Of a DNA stretch of 64,000 nucleotides, positions 8,290 to 16,968 are shown piece by piece. The notes beneath the pieces were generated by a model, which had not been told where the DNA came from, made no database searches, and saw nothing but the letters and a program-made list of their open reading frames with translations. The DNA is from Streptomyces sp. CGMCC 4.7035 (lineage in GTDB: Bacteria > Actinomycetota > Actinomycetes > Streptomycetales > Streptomycetaceae): the NCBI RefSeq assembly GCF_031583065.1, contig NZ_CP134053.1, positions 6,117,001 to 6,181,000 on the forward strand, given 5' to 3'. Every line of letters starts with the position of its first letter. Position 1 is the first letter of the stretch. The translations under genes were made by a program, and so were the position numbers.

Positions 8290-8445
8290 CGTGGCCGCTC
8301 TTCCTTCTTCCAGTCTCCGTGATGCGCCAGTTTCCCTGGAGCGTGTGGCTCGTAACCCTACGGCCTGGCGGGTGCTCGCCGCCCGCCCGTCTCACGCGGC
8401 GAGGCACTCTGTGCGGATCGGTCCGGTTACGACATGCTCTGTCCC

Positions 8446-9177
8446 ATGATCAGCACCTGGAGCAGATCGGCCGGCGGAGCACTGCGGGGGCAGTCGGCGC
8501 CGATGACGTACGGGCTGATCGCCCTGTGCTGTCTGATCTTCGCGATCGGACCCGCCTCGGGACTGAATCCGACGTACGGCACCGGGGACGCGCTGCTCGC
8601 CGCGCAGCGGGCCTATTTCGCCCGCTGGGGGGTGGTGCCCGTGGAACTGTTCAGCGGGGCGCCACGGGCCGCGATCACCCCCGCGACGGCGCTGTTCGTG
8701 CACGGCAGCTGGGTGCATCTGCTCGGCAACATGCTCTTCCTCTACGTCTTCGGAGCGATGGCCGAGGAGCGGATGGGCCACCTGGAGTTCGCGCTGTTCT
8801 ACCTGGGCTGCGGCTTTCTGGCACTGCTGGGGTACGCGGCGGCCAACGCCGGGTCGACCCAGACCCTGGTCGGGGCGTCCGGGGCGATCTCCGCGGTCCT
8901 CGGCGCGTTCCTGTTCCTGTTCCCCAAGGCGCGGGTGACCAGTCTCTTCCCGTTCCTGCTCTTCCTGCCGCTGCGGTTTCCGGCCTGGGTGGTGCTGCCC
9001 TTCTGGGCCTCCCTGCAATGGCTGGCGGCGCGGCGCGCCCCACAGGGCCCGGGAGTCGCCTACCTGGCCCACCTGGTGGGCTTCTCCCTGGGCTTCGCCT
9101 ACGCCTGGGTGCGTTACGGCCGGACGAGTAGGGTGAAACCCCCAGCCCAGGCCCCCGAGGGAGAACAGCAGCCGTGA
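8446..9177 (+). CDS. Rhomboid family intramembrane serine protease
   Basis: About 243 residues with six to seven transmembrane helices. HGSWVHLLGNMLFLYVFG is the conserved loop and helix 2; GASGAISAVLG contains the nucleophile Ser and AHLVGFSLGF the catalytic His. These together mark an active rhomboid that cuts within membrane segments of substrates. ATG 8446 is preferred, though ATG 8434 in frame is possible and neither has a strong ribosome site. The stop overlaps the start of the next gene (GTGA at 9174-9177), so the two are translationally coupled. Confidence 0.9.
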   Translation: MISTWSRSAGGALRGQSAPMTYGLIALCCLIFAIGPASGLNPTYGTGDALLAAQRAYFARWGVVPVELFSGAPRAAITPATALFVHGSWVHLLGNMLFLYVFGAMAEERMGHLEFALFYLGCGFLALLGYAAANAGSTQTLVGASGAISAVLGAFLFLFPKARVTSLFPFLLFLPLRFPAWVVLPFWASLQWLAARRAPQGPGVAYLAHLVGFSLGFAYAWVRYGRTSRVKPPAQAPEGEQQP

Positions 9178-9455
9178 TCACCGCGATCGTGCTCATCAAG
9201 ACCAGCGTGGACCGGATCCCCGAGATCGCCGAGTCGATCGCCGCGCTGGACTCCGTCAGCGAGGTCTTCTCCGTCACCGGCACGTACGACCTCATCGCCA
9301 TGGTCCGGGTGAAGGCCCACGACGACCTGGCGGACGTCATCCCCGGCCGGATCAGCAAGATCCCGGGCGTCCTGGCCACGGATACGCATGTCGCCTTCCG
9401 TACCTACTCCCAGCACGACCTGGAGGCGGCGTTCGCGATCGGGCTCGACAACTGA
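9174..9455 (+). CDS. Stand-alone Lrp/AsnC ligand-binding (RAM) domain protein
   Basis: 93 residues covering only the ferredoxin-like RAM/AsnC domain: ITAIVLIKTSVDRIPEIAESIAAL, then SEVFSVTGTYDLIAMVRV and TYSQHDLEAAF. The DNA-binding HTH of Lrp proteins is absent, as in SraA/TrpY-like stand-alone members. Such proteins can form octamers, sense amino acids, and modulate full-length Lrp regulators. The GTG start overlaps the rhomboid stop by 4 bp, and GAGGGAG lies about 10 nt upstream. No link between the two functions is known to me. Confidence 0.88.
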   Translation: MITAIVLIKTSVDRIPEIAESIAALDSVSEVFSVTGTYDLIAMVRVKAHDDLADVIPGRISKIPGVLATDTHVAFRTYSQHDLEAAFAIGLDN

Positions 9456-9578
9456 GTCCGGCCCTCAAGGGTGGCTCTCCCCCGTCCGCCGCGGGGCGGA
9501 CGGGAGGGAGCGGGGTCGGCTGTACCTCAACGCATCGGCGCACCGCGCACCGCGCACCGCGCACCGCGCACCGGCCGA

Positions 9579-10940
9579 TCAGACCGCCGGGACGCAACGG
9601 CCGTCCTCCGTGCGGTACTTCCACTTCGCACCGTCCCGGACGAGCTCCTTGACCGCGCGGACGAAACGCTCCACGTGCTCGTCGGGGGTGCCCGCGCCGA
9701 AGCTGACGCGGATCGCGTTCAGGGACTTCTCGCCGGGTGCGGCCTCCGGGGCGCCGCACTCGCCCTGGGTCTCCGGGTCGCTGCCCAGCAGGGTGCGCAC
9801 CAGCGGGTGGGCGCAGAACAGGCCGTCGCGCACGCCGATGCCGTACTCGGCGGAGAGCGCGGCGGCGAAGTGGGAGCTGTTCCAGCCCTCGACGACGAAC
9901 GAGATGACGCCGACGCGCGGGGAGTCGTCACCGAAGAGGGAGAGAACCTTGACCTCAGGAACCTCGGCGAGCCCCTCCCGCACCGCGCGGATCAGGTACT
10001 GCTCCCGGGCCACGAGGGTGTCGAAGCCGGCCTCGGTGAGCGCCTTGCAGGCGGAGGCGATCGAGTAGGCGCCGATGACGTTCGGTGAGCCGGCCTCGTG
10101 GCGGGCGGCGGTCTCGTGCCACTCGACGTCCACTCCCCCGTCCGTGCGCCGGGTGACCTTGCGGCTGGCGCCGCCGCCCGCGAGGTAGGGCTCGGCCTCG
10201 CGCAGCCAGTCGGCGCGGCCGGCCAGGACGCCGGACCCGAAGGGGGCGTACAGCTTGTGACCGGAGAAGGCGACCCAGTCGACGTCGAGGTCCTTGACCG
10301 ACACCGGGTGGTGCGGGGCGAGCTGGGCGGCGTCCAGGACGATACGGGCGCCGTGCGCGTGGGCGGCCGCCGCGAGCTCCCGTACGGGCCACAGCTCGCC
10401 GGTGACGTTGGAGGCGCCGGTTACGCAGACCAGGGCCGGGCCGCAGGGGTCGCGGTCCGCGAGGGCGCGCTCCAGGCTCTCGACGGCCTGCCGCGGGGTG
10501 CGCGGAGCGTTCAGGTACGTGACCCGGGCGTCCCGCCACGGCAGCAGGGAGGCGTGGTGCTCGGTCTCGAAGACGAAGACCTGGCAGTCGGCCGGAAGGG
10601 CGGCGGCGAGGAGGTTGAGCGAGTCGGTGGTGGACCGGGTGAAAACCACCTGATCTCCGTCGCGGCAGTCGAGGAACTCGGCGACGGTCCTGCGGGCGTT
10701 CTCGAAGAGGTCCGTGGACAGCTGCGACAGGTAGCCGGCGCCACGGTGGACGCTGCCGTAGTACGGCGCGTACGCCGCCACGTCGTCCCAGACGCGCTGC
10801 AGCGCCGGAGCGCTGGCCGCGTAGTCGAGCGCGGCGTAGGTGACCTCGCCGCCCGTGACGAGCGGGACGGTGACATCCCGGCCCAGAACGGGCAGCGGGG
10901 CACAAACGGACTGGTCGGCGGCAAGGGTGGAGACGGACAT
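9579..10940 (-). CDS. Class V aminotransferase (cysteine desulfurase/selenocysteine lyase-like), SAM-IV controlled
   Basis: 453-residue PLP enzyme of fold type I, class V. SGHKLYAPFGSG holds the Schiff-base Lys (about 229); VLDAAQLAPHH holds the Asp (about 203) that pairs with the PLP nitrogen; TRSTTDSLNLL binds phosphate. This subgroup resembles SufS/CsdA, but I cannot see the SufS loop Cys with certainty, so a C-S lyase other than cysteine desulfurase is possible. The 5' leader contains a SAM-IV riboswitch (11165-11250), which ties the enzyme to sulfur or methionine metabolism. Expression should fall when SAM is abundant. Confidence 0.85.
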   Translation of the reverse strand: MSVSTLAADQSVCAPLPVLGRDVTVPLVTGGEVTYAALDYAASAPALQRVWDDVAAYAPYYGSVHRGAGYLSQLSTDLFENARRTVAEFLDCRDGDQVVFTRSTTDSLNLLAAALPADCQVFVFETEHHASLLPWRDARVTYLNAPRTPRQAVESLERALADRDPCGPALVCVTGASNVTGELWPVRELAAAAHAHGARIVLDAAQLAPHHPVSVKDLDVDWVAFSGHKLYAPFGSGVLAGRADWLREAEPYLAGGGASRKVTRRTDGGVDVEWHETAARHEAGSPNVIGAYSIASACKALTEAGFDTLVAREQYLIRAVREGLAEVPEVKVLSLFGDDSPRVGVISFVVEGWNSSHFAAALSAEYGIGVRDGLFCAHPLVRTLLGSDPETQGECGAPEAAPGEKSLNAIRVSFGAGTPDEHVERFVRAVKELVRDGAKWKYRTEDGRCVPAV

Positions 10941-11093
10941 GGGTGCACTCCCGTGAGGCAGGTGGAGATCACCACGCGAGCACGCGTACGGCGGGTACGG
11001 CTCAGCGCGGGAAAGGGGTGAAAGGGGATGCGGAGGCGGGGCTCAGCGGCCCTATCGCATTCGCTTGCTCACGGAAGGCTCCCTCGAACGACC

Positions 11094-11135
11094 AGGACCC
11101 CTGGCTGTATCCACTCAATAGAGTGCGAGGGGTCC
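11094..11135 (-). promoter_or_regulatory. Nested hairpin downstream of the SAM-IV aptamer
   Basis: AGGACCCCT (11094-11102) pairs with AGGGGTCC (11128-11135). Inside it CACTC/GAGTG forms a second small stem. In the minus-strand transcript it lies about 30 nt after the aptamer and 154 nt before the start codon. There is no U-run, so it may be an expression platform or RNA-stability element rather than a simple terminator. Confidence 0.5.
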
Positions 11136-11164
11136 GCGCTTGCCGCAGACCTCGCTGCCTACGG

Positions 11165-11250
11165 CCTGGTCCTCACCCGGGGCACCCCGCCACGGACGGA
11201 GGGTTGCCGGACAGCCGGCCGGGGCCGAATGGCTGTCGCTCATGACCTGA
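11165..11250 (-). ncRNA. SAM-IV riboswitch
   Basis: Read on the minus strand, the leader runs GGTCATGAGCGACAGCC, then CCGGCAACCCTCC, then GCGGGGTGCCCCGGGTGAG, then GACC. The first GGTC and last GACC close helix P1, and GGCAACCCTCC...GGGGTGCC is the SAM-binding core shared by SAM-I and SAM-IV. The GGTGCCCCGGGTGA end is characteristic of the actinobacterial SAM-IV class. A promoter ends a few nucleotides upstream, so the transcript begins right at the aptamer. The gene 225 bp downstream is a sulfur-handling PLP enzyme. Confidence 0.85.
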
Positions 11251-11255
11251 GCAGG

Positions 11256-11284
11256 ACAGTACGGGGGTGATCGCCCGCCTGCAA
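11256..11284 (-). promoter_or_regulatory. Promoter of the SAM-IV leader
   Basis: On the minus strand, TTGCAG (11279-11284), a 17-nt spacer and TACTGT (11256-11261) fit the principal sigma factor consensus. Transcription would begin about 5-8 nt before the riboswitch P1 helix. Confidence 0.65.
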
Positions 11285-11310
11285 CTTGTGTCCGGATGCC
11301 GGGACACAAG
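11285..11310. terminator. Hairpin upstream of the SAM-IV promoter
   Basis: CTTGTGTCC (11285-11293) and GGACACAAG (11302-11310) form a perfect 9-bp stem. With the next hairpin it separates the end of trpD from the riboswitch transcription unit on the same strand. Confidence 0.55.
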
Positions 11311-11312
11311 GC

Positions 11313-11341
11313 GGTGCCGGCACCCTGAGGACGCCGGCACC
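11313..11341 (-). terminator. trpD terminator hairpin
   Basis: GGTGCCGGC (11313-11321) and GCCGGCACC (11333-11341) form a perfect 9-bp stem with an 11-nt loop, beginning 8 nt after the trpD stop codon. There is no U-tract, as is usual in Streptomyces. Confidence 0.7.
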
Positions 11342-11348
11342 CCAAAAC

Positions 11349-12413
11349 CTACTTGTTGCTAGCGGCCACCCAGCGGTCCAGCGTCCGCTTCGCCGCCCCC
11401 GAGTCGATCGACTCCGCGGCCTTCTCCATGCCTGCCCGGAGCTGCCCGGCCAGCGGACCGTCCCCCGGCTCCAGCGCCACCAGCGCGGCCGCCGAGTTCA
11501 GCAGCACCGCATCCCGCACGGGGCCCGTCTCGCCGTCCAGCAGCCGACGGGCGACCTCCGCGTTGTACGACGCGTCGGCGCCCCGCAGCGCCTCCACGGG
11601 CACCAGCTCGATGCCGACGTCCCGCGGGTCGAAGGTCTCCTCGGTGACCTTGCCGTCCCGGACGACCCACACCCGGGAGGTGGACGTGGTGGTCAGCTCG
11701 TCCAGGCCGTCGTCGCCCCGGAAGACCAGGGACGAGTTGCCGCGCTCGGCGAAGACACCCGCCACGATCGGCGCCATGCGGGGGTCCGCGACGCCGACCG
11801 CCTGGGCCTTCACCTTCGCCGGGTTCGTCAGCGGACCGAGGACGTTGAAGGTCGTACGGATGCCCAACTGGCCGCGCGCGGCAGCCACATGACGCAGCGC
11901 GGGGTGGAACTTCACCGCGAAGCAGAAGGTGATGCCGGCCTCGTCGGCCACTTCCGCGACCCTCTTCGGGGTCAGCTCCAGATTGACGCCGAGCTTCTCC
12001 AGGACGTCCGACGCACCCGACGCCGACGACGCGGCCCGGTTGCCGTGCTTGACGACCTTCGCACCCGCACCGGCGACGACGAGCGACGACATCGTGGAGA
12101 TGTTCACCGTCTTCGCGCCGTCGCCGCCCGTGCCGACGATGTCGACGGTCCGGCCGGGCACCTCGATCACGTTCGCGTGCTCGTACATGGTCCGGACGAG
12201 CCCGGTGATCTCCTCCACCGTCTCGCCCTTGGCCCGCAGCGCCACCACGAACCCGGCGATCTGCGCGTCGGTCGCCTCGCCGCGCAGGATCCGGTCCATC
12301 GCCCAGGCGGTCGCCTCGGCGCTCTGGTCGCGGCCGTCCAGCAGGGCGTTCAGTACCTGGGGCCAGGAACGGCCCGCCGCGGTGTCGCCTCCAGCGGGGT
12401 TCACAGCGCTCAT
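11349..12413 (-). CDS. trpD: Anthranilate phosphoribosyltransferase
   Basis: 354 residues, normal for TrpD. It transfers the phosphoribosyl group of PRPP to anthranilate, step two of tryptophan synthesis. [14 protein letters not shown] (about 93-107) is the PRPP/pyrophosphate loop; [21 protein letters not shown] is the next conserved segment; the N-terminal helical domain ([24 protein letters not shown]) forms the dimer interface. It stands alone, next to the respiratory operon, as in mycobacteria. No leader peptide or trp attenuator is visible upstream. Confidence 0.97.
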   Translation of the reverse strand: MSAVNPAGGDTAAGRSWPQVLNALLDGRDQSAEATAWAMDRILRGEATDAQIAGFVVALRAKGETVEEITGLVRTMYEHANVIEVPGRTVDIVGTGGDGAKTVNISTMSSLVVAGAGAKVVKHGNRAASSASGASDVLEKLGVNLELTPKRVAEVADEAGITFCFAVKFHPALRHVAAARGQLGIRTTFNVLGPLTNPAKVKAQAVGVADPRMAPIVAGVFAERGNSSLVFRGDDGLDELTTTSTSRVWVVRDGKVTEETFDPRDVGIELVPVEALRGADASYNAEVARRLLDGETGPVRDAVLLNSAAALVALEPGDGPLAGQLRAGMEKAAESIDSGAAKRTLDRWVAASNK

Positions 12414-12491
12414 AAGCCGCTCCTGGGTCGGTGTCCCGGATCACGGGACGCGAGTCTCGAACAGGTCCACCCTATCCAGACCGGGGCACGG

Positions 12492-12528
12492 CGAAGGGCC
12501 CCGTCCGAACACCGGACGGGGCCCTTCG
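12492..12528 (-). terminator. Terminator of the ctaE-qcrCAB operon
   Basis: CGAAGGGCCCCGTCCG (12492-12507) and CGGACGGGGCCCTTCG (12513-12528) make a perfect 16-bp stem with loop AACAC, 24 bp after the qcrB stop. Confidence 0.85.
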
Positions 12529-12552
12529 ACCGTGGCGTGGCGAGTGCGACGA

Positions 12553-14190
12553 TCAGTGGTGGCCGTGGCCGCTCGTGATCTCCTTGTATTCCTCGACCGT
12601 GGGCTTGGGGATCTGGTTGTTCTCCCCGTAGTACGCGTTGCTCAGCTTGGCGCGCAGCTTCTGGGTGCCCTTGATCTTCCGCTCGACGCCGTTCTCGTCG
12701 ACCGTCGGACCGATCTCGGCCGGCTTGTACTGCTCGTGCGCCGTGAGCGTGTGCAGCTGCTCCTGGCTGAGCGGCTCGTGGACCTCGATGAACTCACCGT
12801 GCGGCAGCCGCTTGATGATGCCCGACTCGCGGCCGTGCAGCACCTTGTCCTTGTCGCGACGCTGGAGGCCGAGGCAGATCCGCTTGGTGGCGATGAACAC
12901 GAGCACCGGCACCACGAAGAAGGCGATGCGGACGAACCAGGTGATCGCGTTGATCGACAGGTGGAAGTGCGTGGCCCAGATGTCGTTGCCACCACCGACG
13001 AGCAGTACGAAGTACCAGGCGATCCACGCGGCACCGAAGGCCGTACGCGTCGGCGCGTTGCGCGGGCGGTCCAGGATGTGGTGCTCGCGCTTGTCGCCGG
13101 TGACCCAGGACTCGATGAACGGGTAGACCGCGATCGCGACCAGGACCAGCGGGAAGATCACCAGCGGGACGAACACGCCAAGGACGAGCGTGTGACCCCA
13201 GAGGTTGACCTCCCAGCCCGGCATCGTACGGATCAGACCCTCGGAGAAGCCCATGTACCAGTCGGGCTGGGCACCCGTGGACACCTGGTCCGGACGGTAG
13301 GGGCCGATGGCCCAGATCGGGTTGATCTGGGCGATCGCCGCGATGGCCGCGATGACGCCGAAGACCAGGAAGAAGAAGCCGCCGGCCTTGGCCATGTACA
13401 CCGGCAGCAGCGGCATGCCGACGACGTTGTTGTTCGTCTTTCCGGGGCCCGCGAACTGCGTGTGCTTGTGGTAGAAGACCAGGATCAGGTGGCCCACCAC
13501 CAGGCCGAGCATGATGCCCGGCAGCAGCAGGATGTGGATCGAGTAGAAGCGGGCCACGAAGTCGCCGCCCGGGAACTCGCCGCCGAAGAGGAAGAACGAC
13601 AGGTACGTGCCGACGATCGGCACGGACAGGATCGCGCCCTCCATGAAGCGGACACCGGTGCCGGAGAGCAGGTCGTCCGGGAGCGAGTAACCGGTGAAGC
13701 CGGTGAACATGCCCAGGACGAACAGCAGGAAGCCGAACAGCCAGTTGATCTCACGCGGCTTGCGGAACGCGCCCGTGAAGAACACGCGCATCATGTGCAC
13801 GAACATGCCGGCGAGGAAGATCAGCGCCGCCCAGTGGTGGATCTGCCGGATCAGCAGACCACCGCGGACGTCGAAGCTGATGTGCAGCGTCGAGCTGAAC
13901 GCCTCGCTCATCAGCTGGCCCTGCAGCGGGACGTAGCTGCCGTGGTACTCCACCTCGTTCATCGACGGGTGGAAGAACAGCGTCAGATACACACCCGTGA
14001 GGATGATGATGATGAAGCTGTAGAGGCAGACCTCGCCCAACATGAACGACCAGTGGTCGGGGAAGATCTTGCGCATGTTGGCCTTGGCCAGGGAGTAGAT
14101 CCCCAGGCGGCCGTCGGCCCAGTCCGCGACGCGCTCGCCGGCCGGAGCCTTTCCGCGCGAAGCAGAGTCGTTGGTCGCTGTAGTGCTCAT
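12553..14190 (-). CDS. qcrB: Cytochrome bc1 complex cytochrome b subunit
   Basis: 545 residues from ATG 14190, which overlaps the qcrA stop by 4 bp (ATGA). It is the membrane core of menaquinol:cytochrome c reductase. About eight or nine helices are visible. The paired heme-ligand regions are HHWAALIFLAGMFVHMMRVFFTG and SIHILLLPGIMLGLVVGHLILVFYHKH; PDDLLSGTG and PPW-type quinol-site segments follow. A roughly 120-residue hydrophilic C-terminal extension (ending SGHGHH) is typical of actinobacterial QcrB and contacts the aa3 oxidase in the supercomplex. The upstream open frame to 14652 is an artefact. Confidence 0.97.
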   Translation of the reverse strand: MSTTATNDSASRGKAPAGERVADWADGRLGIYSLAKANMRKIFPDHWSFMLGEVCLYSFIIIILTGVYLTLFFHPSMNEVEYHGSYVPLQGQLMSEAFSSTLHISFDVRGGLLIRQIHHWAALIFLAGMFVHMMRVFFTGAFRKPREINWLFGFLLFVLGMFTGFTGYSLPDDLLSGTGVRFMEGAILSVPIVGTYLSFFLFGGEFPGGDFVARFYSIHILLLPGIMLGLVVGHLILVFYHKHTQFAGPGKTNNNVVGMPLLPVYMAKAGGFFFLVFGVIAAIAAIAQINPIWAIGPYRPDQVSTGAQPDWYMGFSEGLIRTMPGWEVNLWGHTLVLGVFVPLVIFPLVLVAIAVYPFIESWVTGDKREHHILDRPRNAPTRTAFGAAWIAWYFVLLVGGGNDIWATHFHLSINAITWFVRIAFFVVPVLVFIATKRICLGLQRRDKDKVLHGRESGIIKRLPHGEFIEVHEPLSQEQLHTLTAHEQYKPAEIGPTVDENGVERKIKGTQKLRAKLSNAYYGENNQIPKPTVEEYKEITSGHGHH

Positions 14191-15245
14191 CCGCGCTCCC
14201 AGAAGGCAGGACCGACGGGCTCTTCGAAGTCGCCGAGCGCCTCGAGGTAACCGTCCGCGTTGACGCCGATGCGCAGCTGCGGCAGGGCGTGACCGGCCGG
14301 GCCGAAGATGACCCGGGCACCGTCGGAGAGGTCGAAGGTGGACTGGTGGCACGGGCAGAGGACGTGGTGCGTCTGCTGCTCGTACAGAGAGATCGGGCAA
14401 CCGACGTGGGTGCAGATCTTCGAGTACGCGACGACGCCCTCGTGGGACCACTCGAGCTCGCGCTTGTCCTTGATGTTCTCCGGCTGCAGCCGGACGAGCA
14501 TCAGGGCCGCCTTGGCGATCTCCTTCTGGAAGTCCTCGTCGTGTTCCTCCAGGCCCTCGGGCTTGGCGAAGGTGAGCGAGCCGACCGCGATGTCCGAGGG
14601 ACGCATCGGCTCGTTCGTGTTCATGTTGACGAGAAGCTTGCCCTTGGACCACATCGTGTGGCGCAGCTTGGTACCCGGCAGCGGGCCCAGGTCGCGCAGC
14701 AGCATGACGCCGGAGAGCGGGAACAGGGCCAGCGCGCCGAACATCGTGTTGCGGATCAGCTTGCGGCGGCCGAGCGCGGACTCCTTGGCACCCTGCTTGA
14801 AGTCGGCCATGACCTTGGCCTTGACCTCGGGGGCCGCCTCGATCGGGTGACGCTCGTCGGCGACCTCCATGTCGGACATCAGGGTGCGGGCCCAGTGGAC
14901 CGCGCCCGCGCCGATCGCGAACAGTGCCACGCCCAGCGTCAGGCCCAGCGCGAAGTTCAGTCCGCTCAGGTGCCCGATCGGGAAGACGTAGATCGACTTG
15001 TCCGCCGGGATCGTGACGTACGAGGCGATGAAGGCGACGGTGGCCAGCATCGACACGGTGAACAGCATGGCCACCGTGCGCTCGGAGCGCCTGGCTGCCC
15101 GCTCGTCGATGTCCTGGATGCGGTGCTCGTGGGGCGGGAGGCCCGGGTCGGCGAACGGGTTCCGCTCGTCCGCGACCGTCACGCCACGCTGGGCGGCGTC
15201 CTGCTCAGCGGGCAGGTTCTCTTCTGGAATGTCTTGGCTACTCAT
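14187..15245 (-). CDS. qcrA: Cytochrome bc1 complex Rieske iron-sulfur subunit
   Basis: 352 residues with three N-terminal transmembrane helices (about 60-80, 92-115, 165-184), the actinobacterial form rather than the one-helix proteobacterial form. The C-terminal Rieske domain binds a [2Fe-2S] cluster through Cys278-Thr-His280 and Cys297-Pro-Cys-His300; Cys283 and Cys299 can form the stabilising disulfide. It passes electrons from menaquinol to the cytochrome c subunit. It overlaps qcrC upstream and qcrB downstream by 4 bp each, so the three subunits are translationally coupled. Confidence 0.97.
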   Translation of the reverse strand: MSSQDIPEENLPAEQDAAQRGVTVADERNPFADPGLPPHEHRIQDIDERAARRSERTVAMLFTVSMLATVAFIASYVTIPADKSIYVFPIGHLSGLNFALGLTLGVALFAIGAGAVHWARTLMSDMEVADERHPIEAAPEVKAKVMADFKQGAKESALGRRKLIRNTMFGALALFPLSGVMLLRDLGPLPGTKLRHTMWSKGKLLVNMNTNEPMRPSDIAVGSLTFAKPEGLEEHDEDFQKEIAKAALMLVRLQPENIKDKRELEWSHEGVVAYSKICTHVGCPISLYEQQTHHVLCPCHQSTFDLSDGARVIFGPAGHALPQLRIGVNADGYLEALGDFEEPVGPAFWERG

Positions 15246-16054
15246 GACTTCTTGGCCTTTGCGGTCCGAGCGGCGACCCAGACGGCGACCGCGATCAGCG
15301 CACCGAGTCCGAAGATCCAGCCGAACAGGCCCTCGGAAACCGGACCGAGACCACCCAGGTCAAGACCGCCGGGGTTCTCCGTCTCGTCACCGTTGACCGC
15401 GTTGAGGTACGCGATGATGTCCTTCTTGTTCTGCTGCGACAGCGTCGTGTCCGGGAAGGACGGCATGTTCTGCGGGCCGGTCTGCATGGCCTCGTAGATG
15501 TGCTTCGGGTCGACACCTTCGAGGCTCGGGGCGTACTTGCCGTGCGTCAGGGCGCCACCCTCGCCGGTGAAGTTGTGGCACTGCGCGCAGTTGGTACGGA
15601 AGAGCTCGCCGCCCTTGGCGATGTCGGCACCCTCGGGGCTGTAGTCGTTCTTCGTCGGCGTGGCCGGGCCGGCACCGAGCGAGGCGATGTACGCCGCGAT
15701 CTGGTCGATCTGCGCCTGCGTGTAGATGTTCTTCTTCCGCGGCACCTGGGCGCCCTGCGAGGTGGCGGCCGGCATACGGCCGGTGCCCACCTGGAAGTCG
15801 ACGGCCGCGGCGCCCACACCCACCAGGCTCGGACCGTCGGAGGTGCCCTGACCGCCGGTGCCGTGGCAGCTGGCGCAGCCCACCGAGTAGAGCTTCTTGC
15901 CCTCGTCGATGGCGAGGGACTGGGCGGTTTCATCGGCCTGCGCCTTGCTCGCGGGCGCGAACGCGGCGTACAGCCCCCCGGTGGCCGCCAGCGCGAGGAG
16001 TAGGACGACGACAGCCGCCAGCGGATGGCGTCGTCGTGCGGAGAGCTTTTTCAC
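15242..16054 (-). CDS. qcrC: Cytochrome bc1 complex diheme cytochrome c subunit
   Basis: 270 residues. An N-terminal membrane anchor (about 10-32) is followed by two c-type heme domains with CASCH (Cys60, Cys63, His64) and CAQCH (Cys156, Cys159, His160), then a C-terminal transmembrane helix (about 240-262). The fused diheme subunit replaces soluble cytochrome c in actinobacteria and hands electrons directly to the CuA site of CtaC. ATG 16054 opens the coupled qcrC-qcrA-qcrB set; ctaE lies 113 bp upstream on the same strand. Confidence 0.97.
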   Translation of the reverse strand: MKKLSARRRHPLAAVVVLLLALAATGGLYAAFAPASKAQADETAQSLAIDEGKKLYSVGCASCHGTGGQGTSDGPSLVGVGAAAVDFQVGTGRMPAATSQGAQVPRKKNIYTQAQIDQIAAYIASLGAGPATPTKNDYSPEGADIAKGGELFRTNCAQCHNFTGEGGALTHGKYAPSLEGVDPKHIYEAMQTGPQNMPSFPDTTLSQQNKKDIIAYLNAVNGDETENPGGLDLGGLGPVSEGLFGWIFGLGALIAVAVWVAARTAKAKKS

Positions 16055-16167
16055 GGATTACCCCGGTGTCAGGATCTTCTGCGTCGATGCTTCTGGAGAT
16101 AAATCGGATCGTCGCGTGCGATCGGTTCACCCCGATCGGGTGACTGTTCGCCGCGACCGACGGCCGA

Positions 16168-16788
16168 TTACTTGATCATGTAGATCGTGGCGAAGAGGCC
16201 GATCCAGACGACATCGACGAAGTGCCAGTAGTAGGACACGACGATGGCGGCGGTCGCCTGCTCGTGGGTGAACCTCTTTGCCGCGTAGGTGCGGCCGAGG
16301 ACCAGCAGGAAGGCGATGAGACCACCCGTCACGTGCAGGCCGTGGAAGCCGGTGGTCAGGTAGAACACCGAGCCGTACGGGTCCGAGGAGAGCGAGAGGC
16401 CGTCCTTCTTGACCAGCTCGGTGTACTCGAAGATCTGCCCGCCGACGAAGATCGCCCCCATGATGAAGGTGACGATGAACCAGCCCCGGAGCTTCTTCAC
16501 GTCCCCGCGCTCGGCGGCGAAGACGCCGAGCTGGCAGGTCAGGGAGGAGAGCACCAGGATCGTGGTGTTCGTCGCGGAGAACGGGAAGTTGAGATGGCTC
16601 GCCATCTCCTTCCAGTGATCCGGCCCGGTCACCGATCGCAGGGTGAAGTACATACCGAAGAGGGCCGCGAAGAACATCAGCTCGGAACTCAGCCAGATGA
16701 TGGTTCCGACGCTGGTGAGGTTCGGCCGGTTGACCGACGGGTGCGCGTGCCCGGTTTCTACTGTCGTTGCTGTCGCCACGACCGACAT
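16168..16788 (-). CDS. ctaE: Cytochrome c oxidase subunit III
   Basis: 206 residues with five hydrophobic helices, the short bacterial form lacking the first two helices of mitochondrial subunit [23 protein letters not shown] opens the fold; [14 protein letters not shown] and [18 protein letters not shown] are family signatures. It stabilises the CtaC/CtaD core of the aa3 oxidase. It precedes qcrCAB, so oxidase and reductase subunits are probably cotranscribed to assemble the supercomplex. The start codon lies inside a 17-bp perfect palindrome (16781-16797). Confidence 0.96.
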   Translation of the reverse strand: MSVVATATTVETGHAHPSVNRPNLTSVGTIIWLSSELMFFAALFGMYFTLRSVTGPDHWKEMASHLNFPFSATNTTILVLSSLTCQLGVFAAERGDVKKLRGWFIVTFIMGAIFVGGQIFEYTELVKKDGLSLSSDPYGSVFYLTTGFHGLHVTGGLIAFLLVLGRTYAAKRFTHEQATAAIVVSYYWHFVDVVWIGLFATIYMIK

Positions 16789-16797
16789 TATGTCGGT
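16781..16797. promoter_or_regulatory. 17-bp perfect palindrome over the ctaE start codon
   Basis: ACCGACATTATGTCGGT is a perfect dyad with a single central base and contains the ctaE initiation codon (16786-16788 on the minus strand). It could be an operator, or in RNA a 7-bp hairpin that limits ribosome access. The ribosome site (AAGGGA) sits just upstream. Confidence 0.45.
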
Positions 16798-16968
16798 CCC
16801 TTATCCCGCCCTCACTCCGGGGGGTGCCGTTCGGAGTGTCCGTACCGTGTGTACTGCCCGGATGGCCCATCGAAGCCATGTCCGAACCGCTGTTGACCCC
16901 GTGTTCAAGGGAGTAGCATCCGCACCGACGATCCGTTCCGTACGACGCCGACGTCCCGGAGGGAAAGC

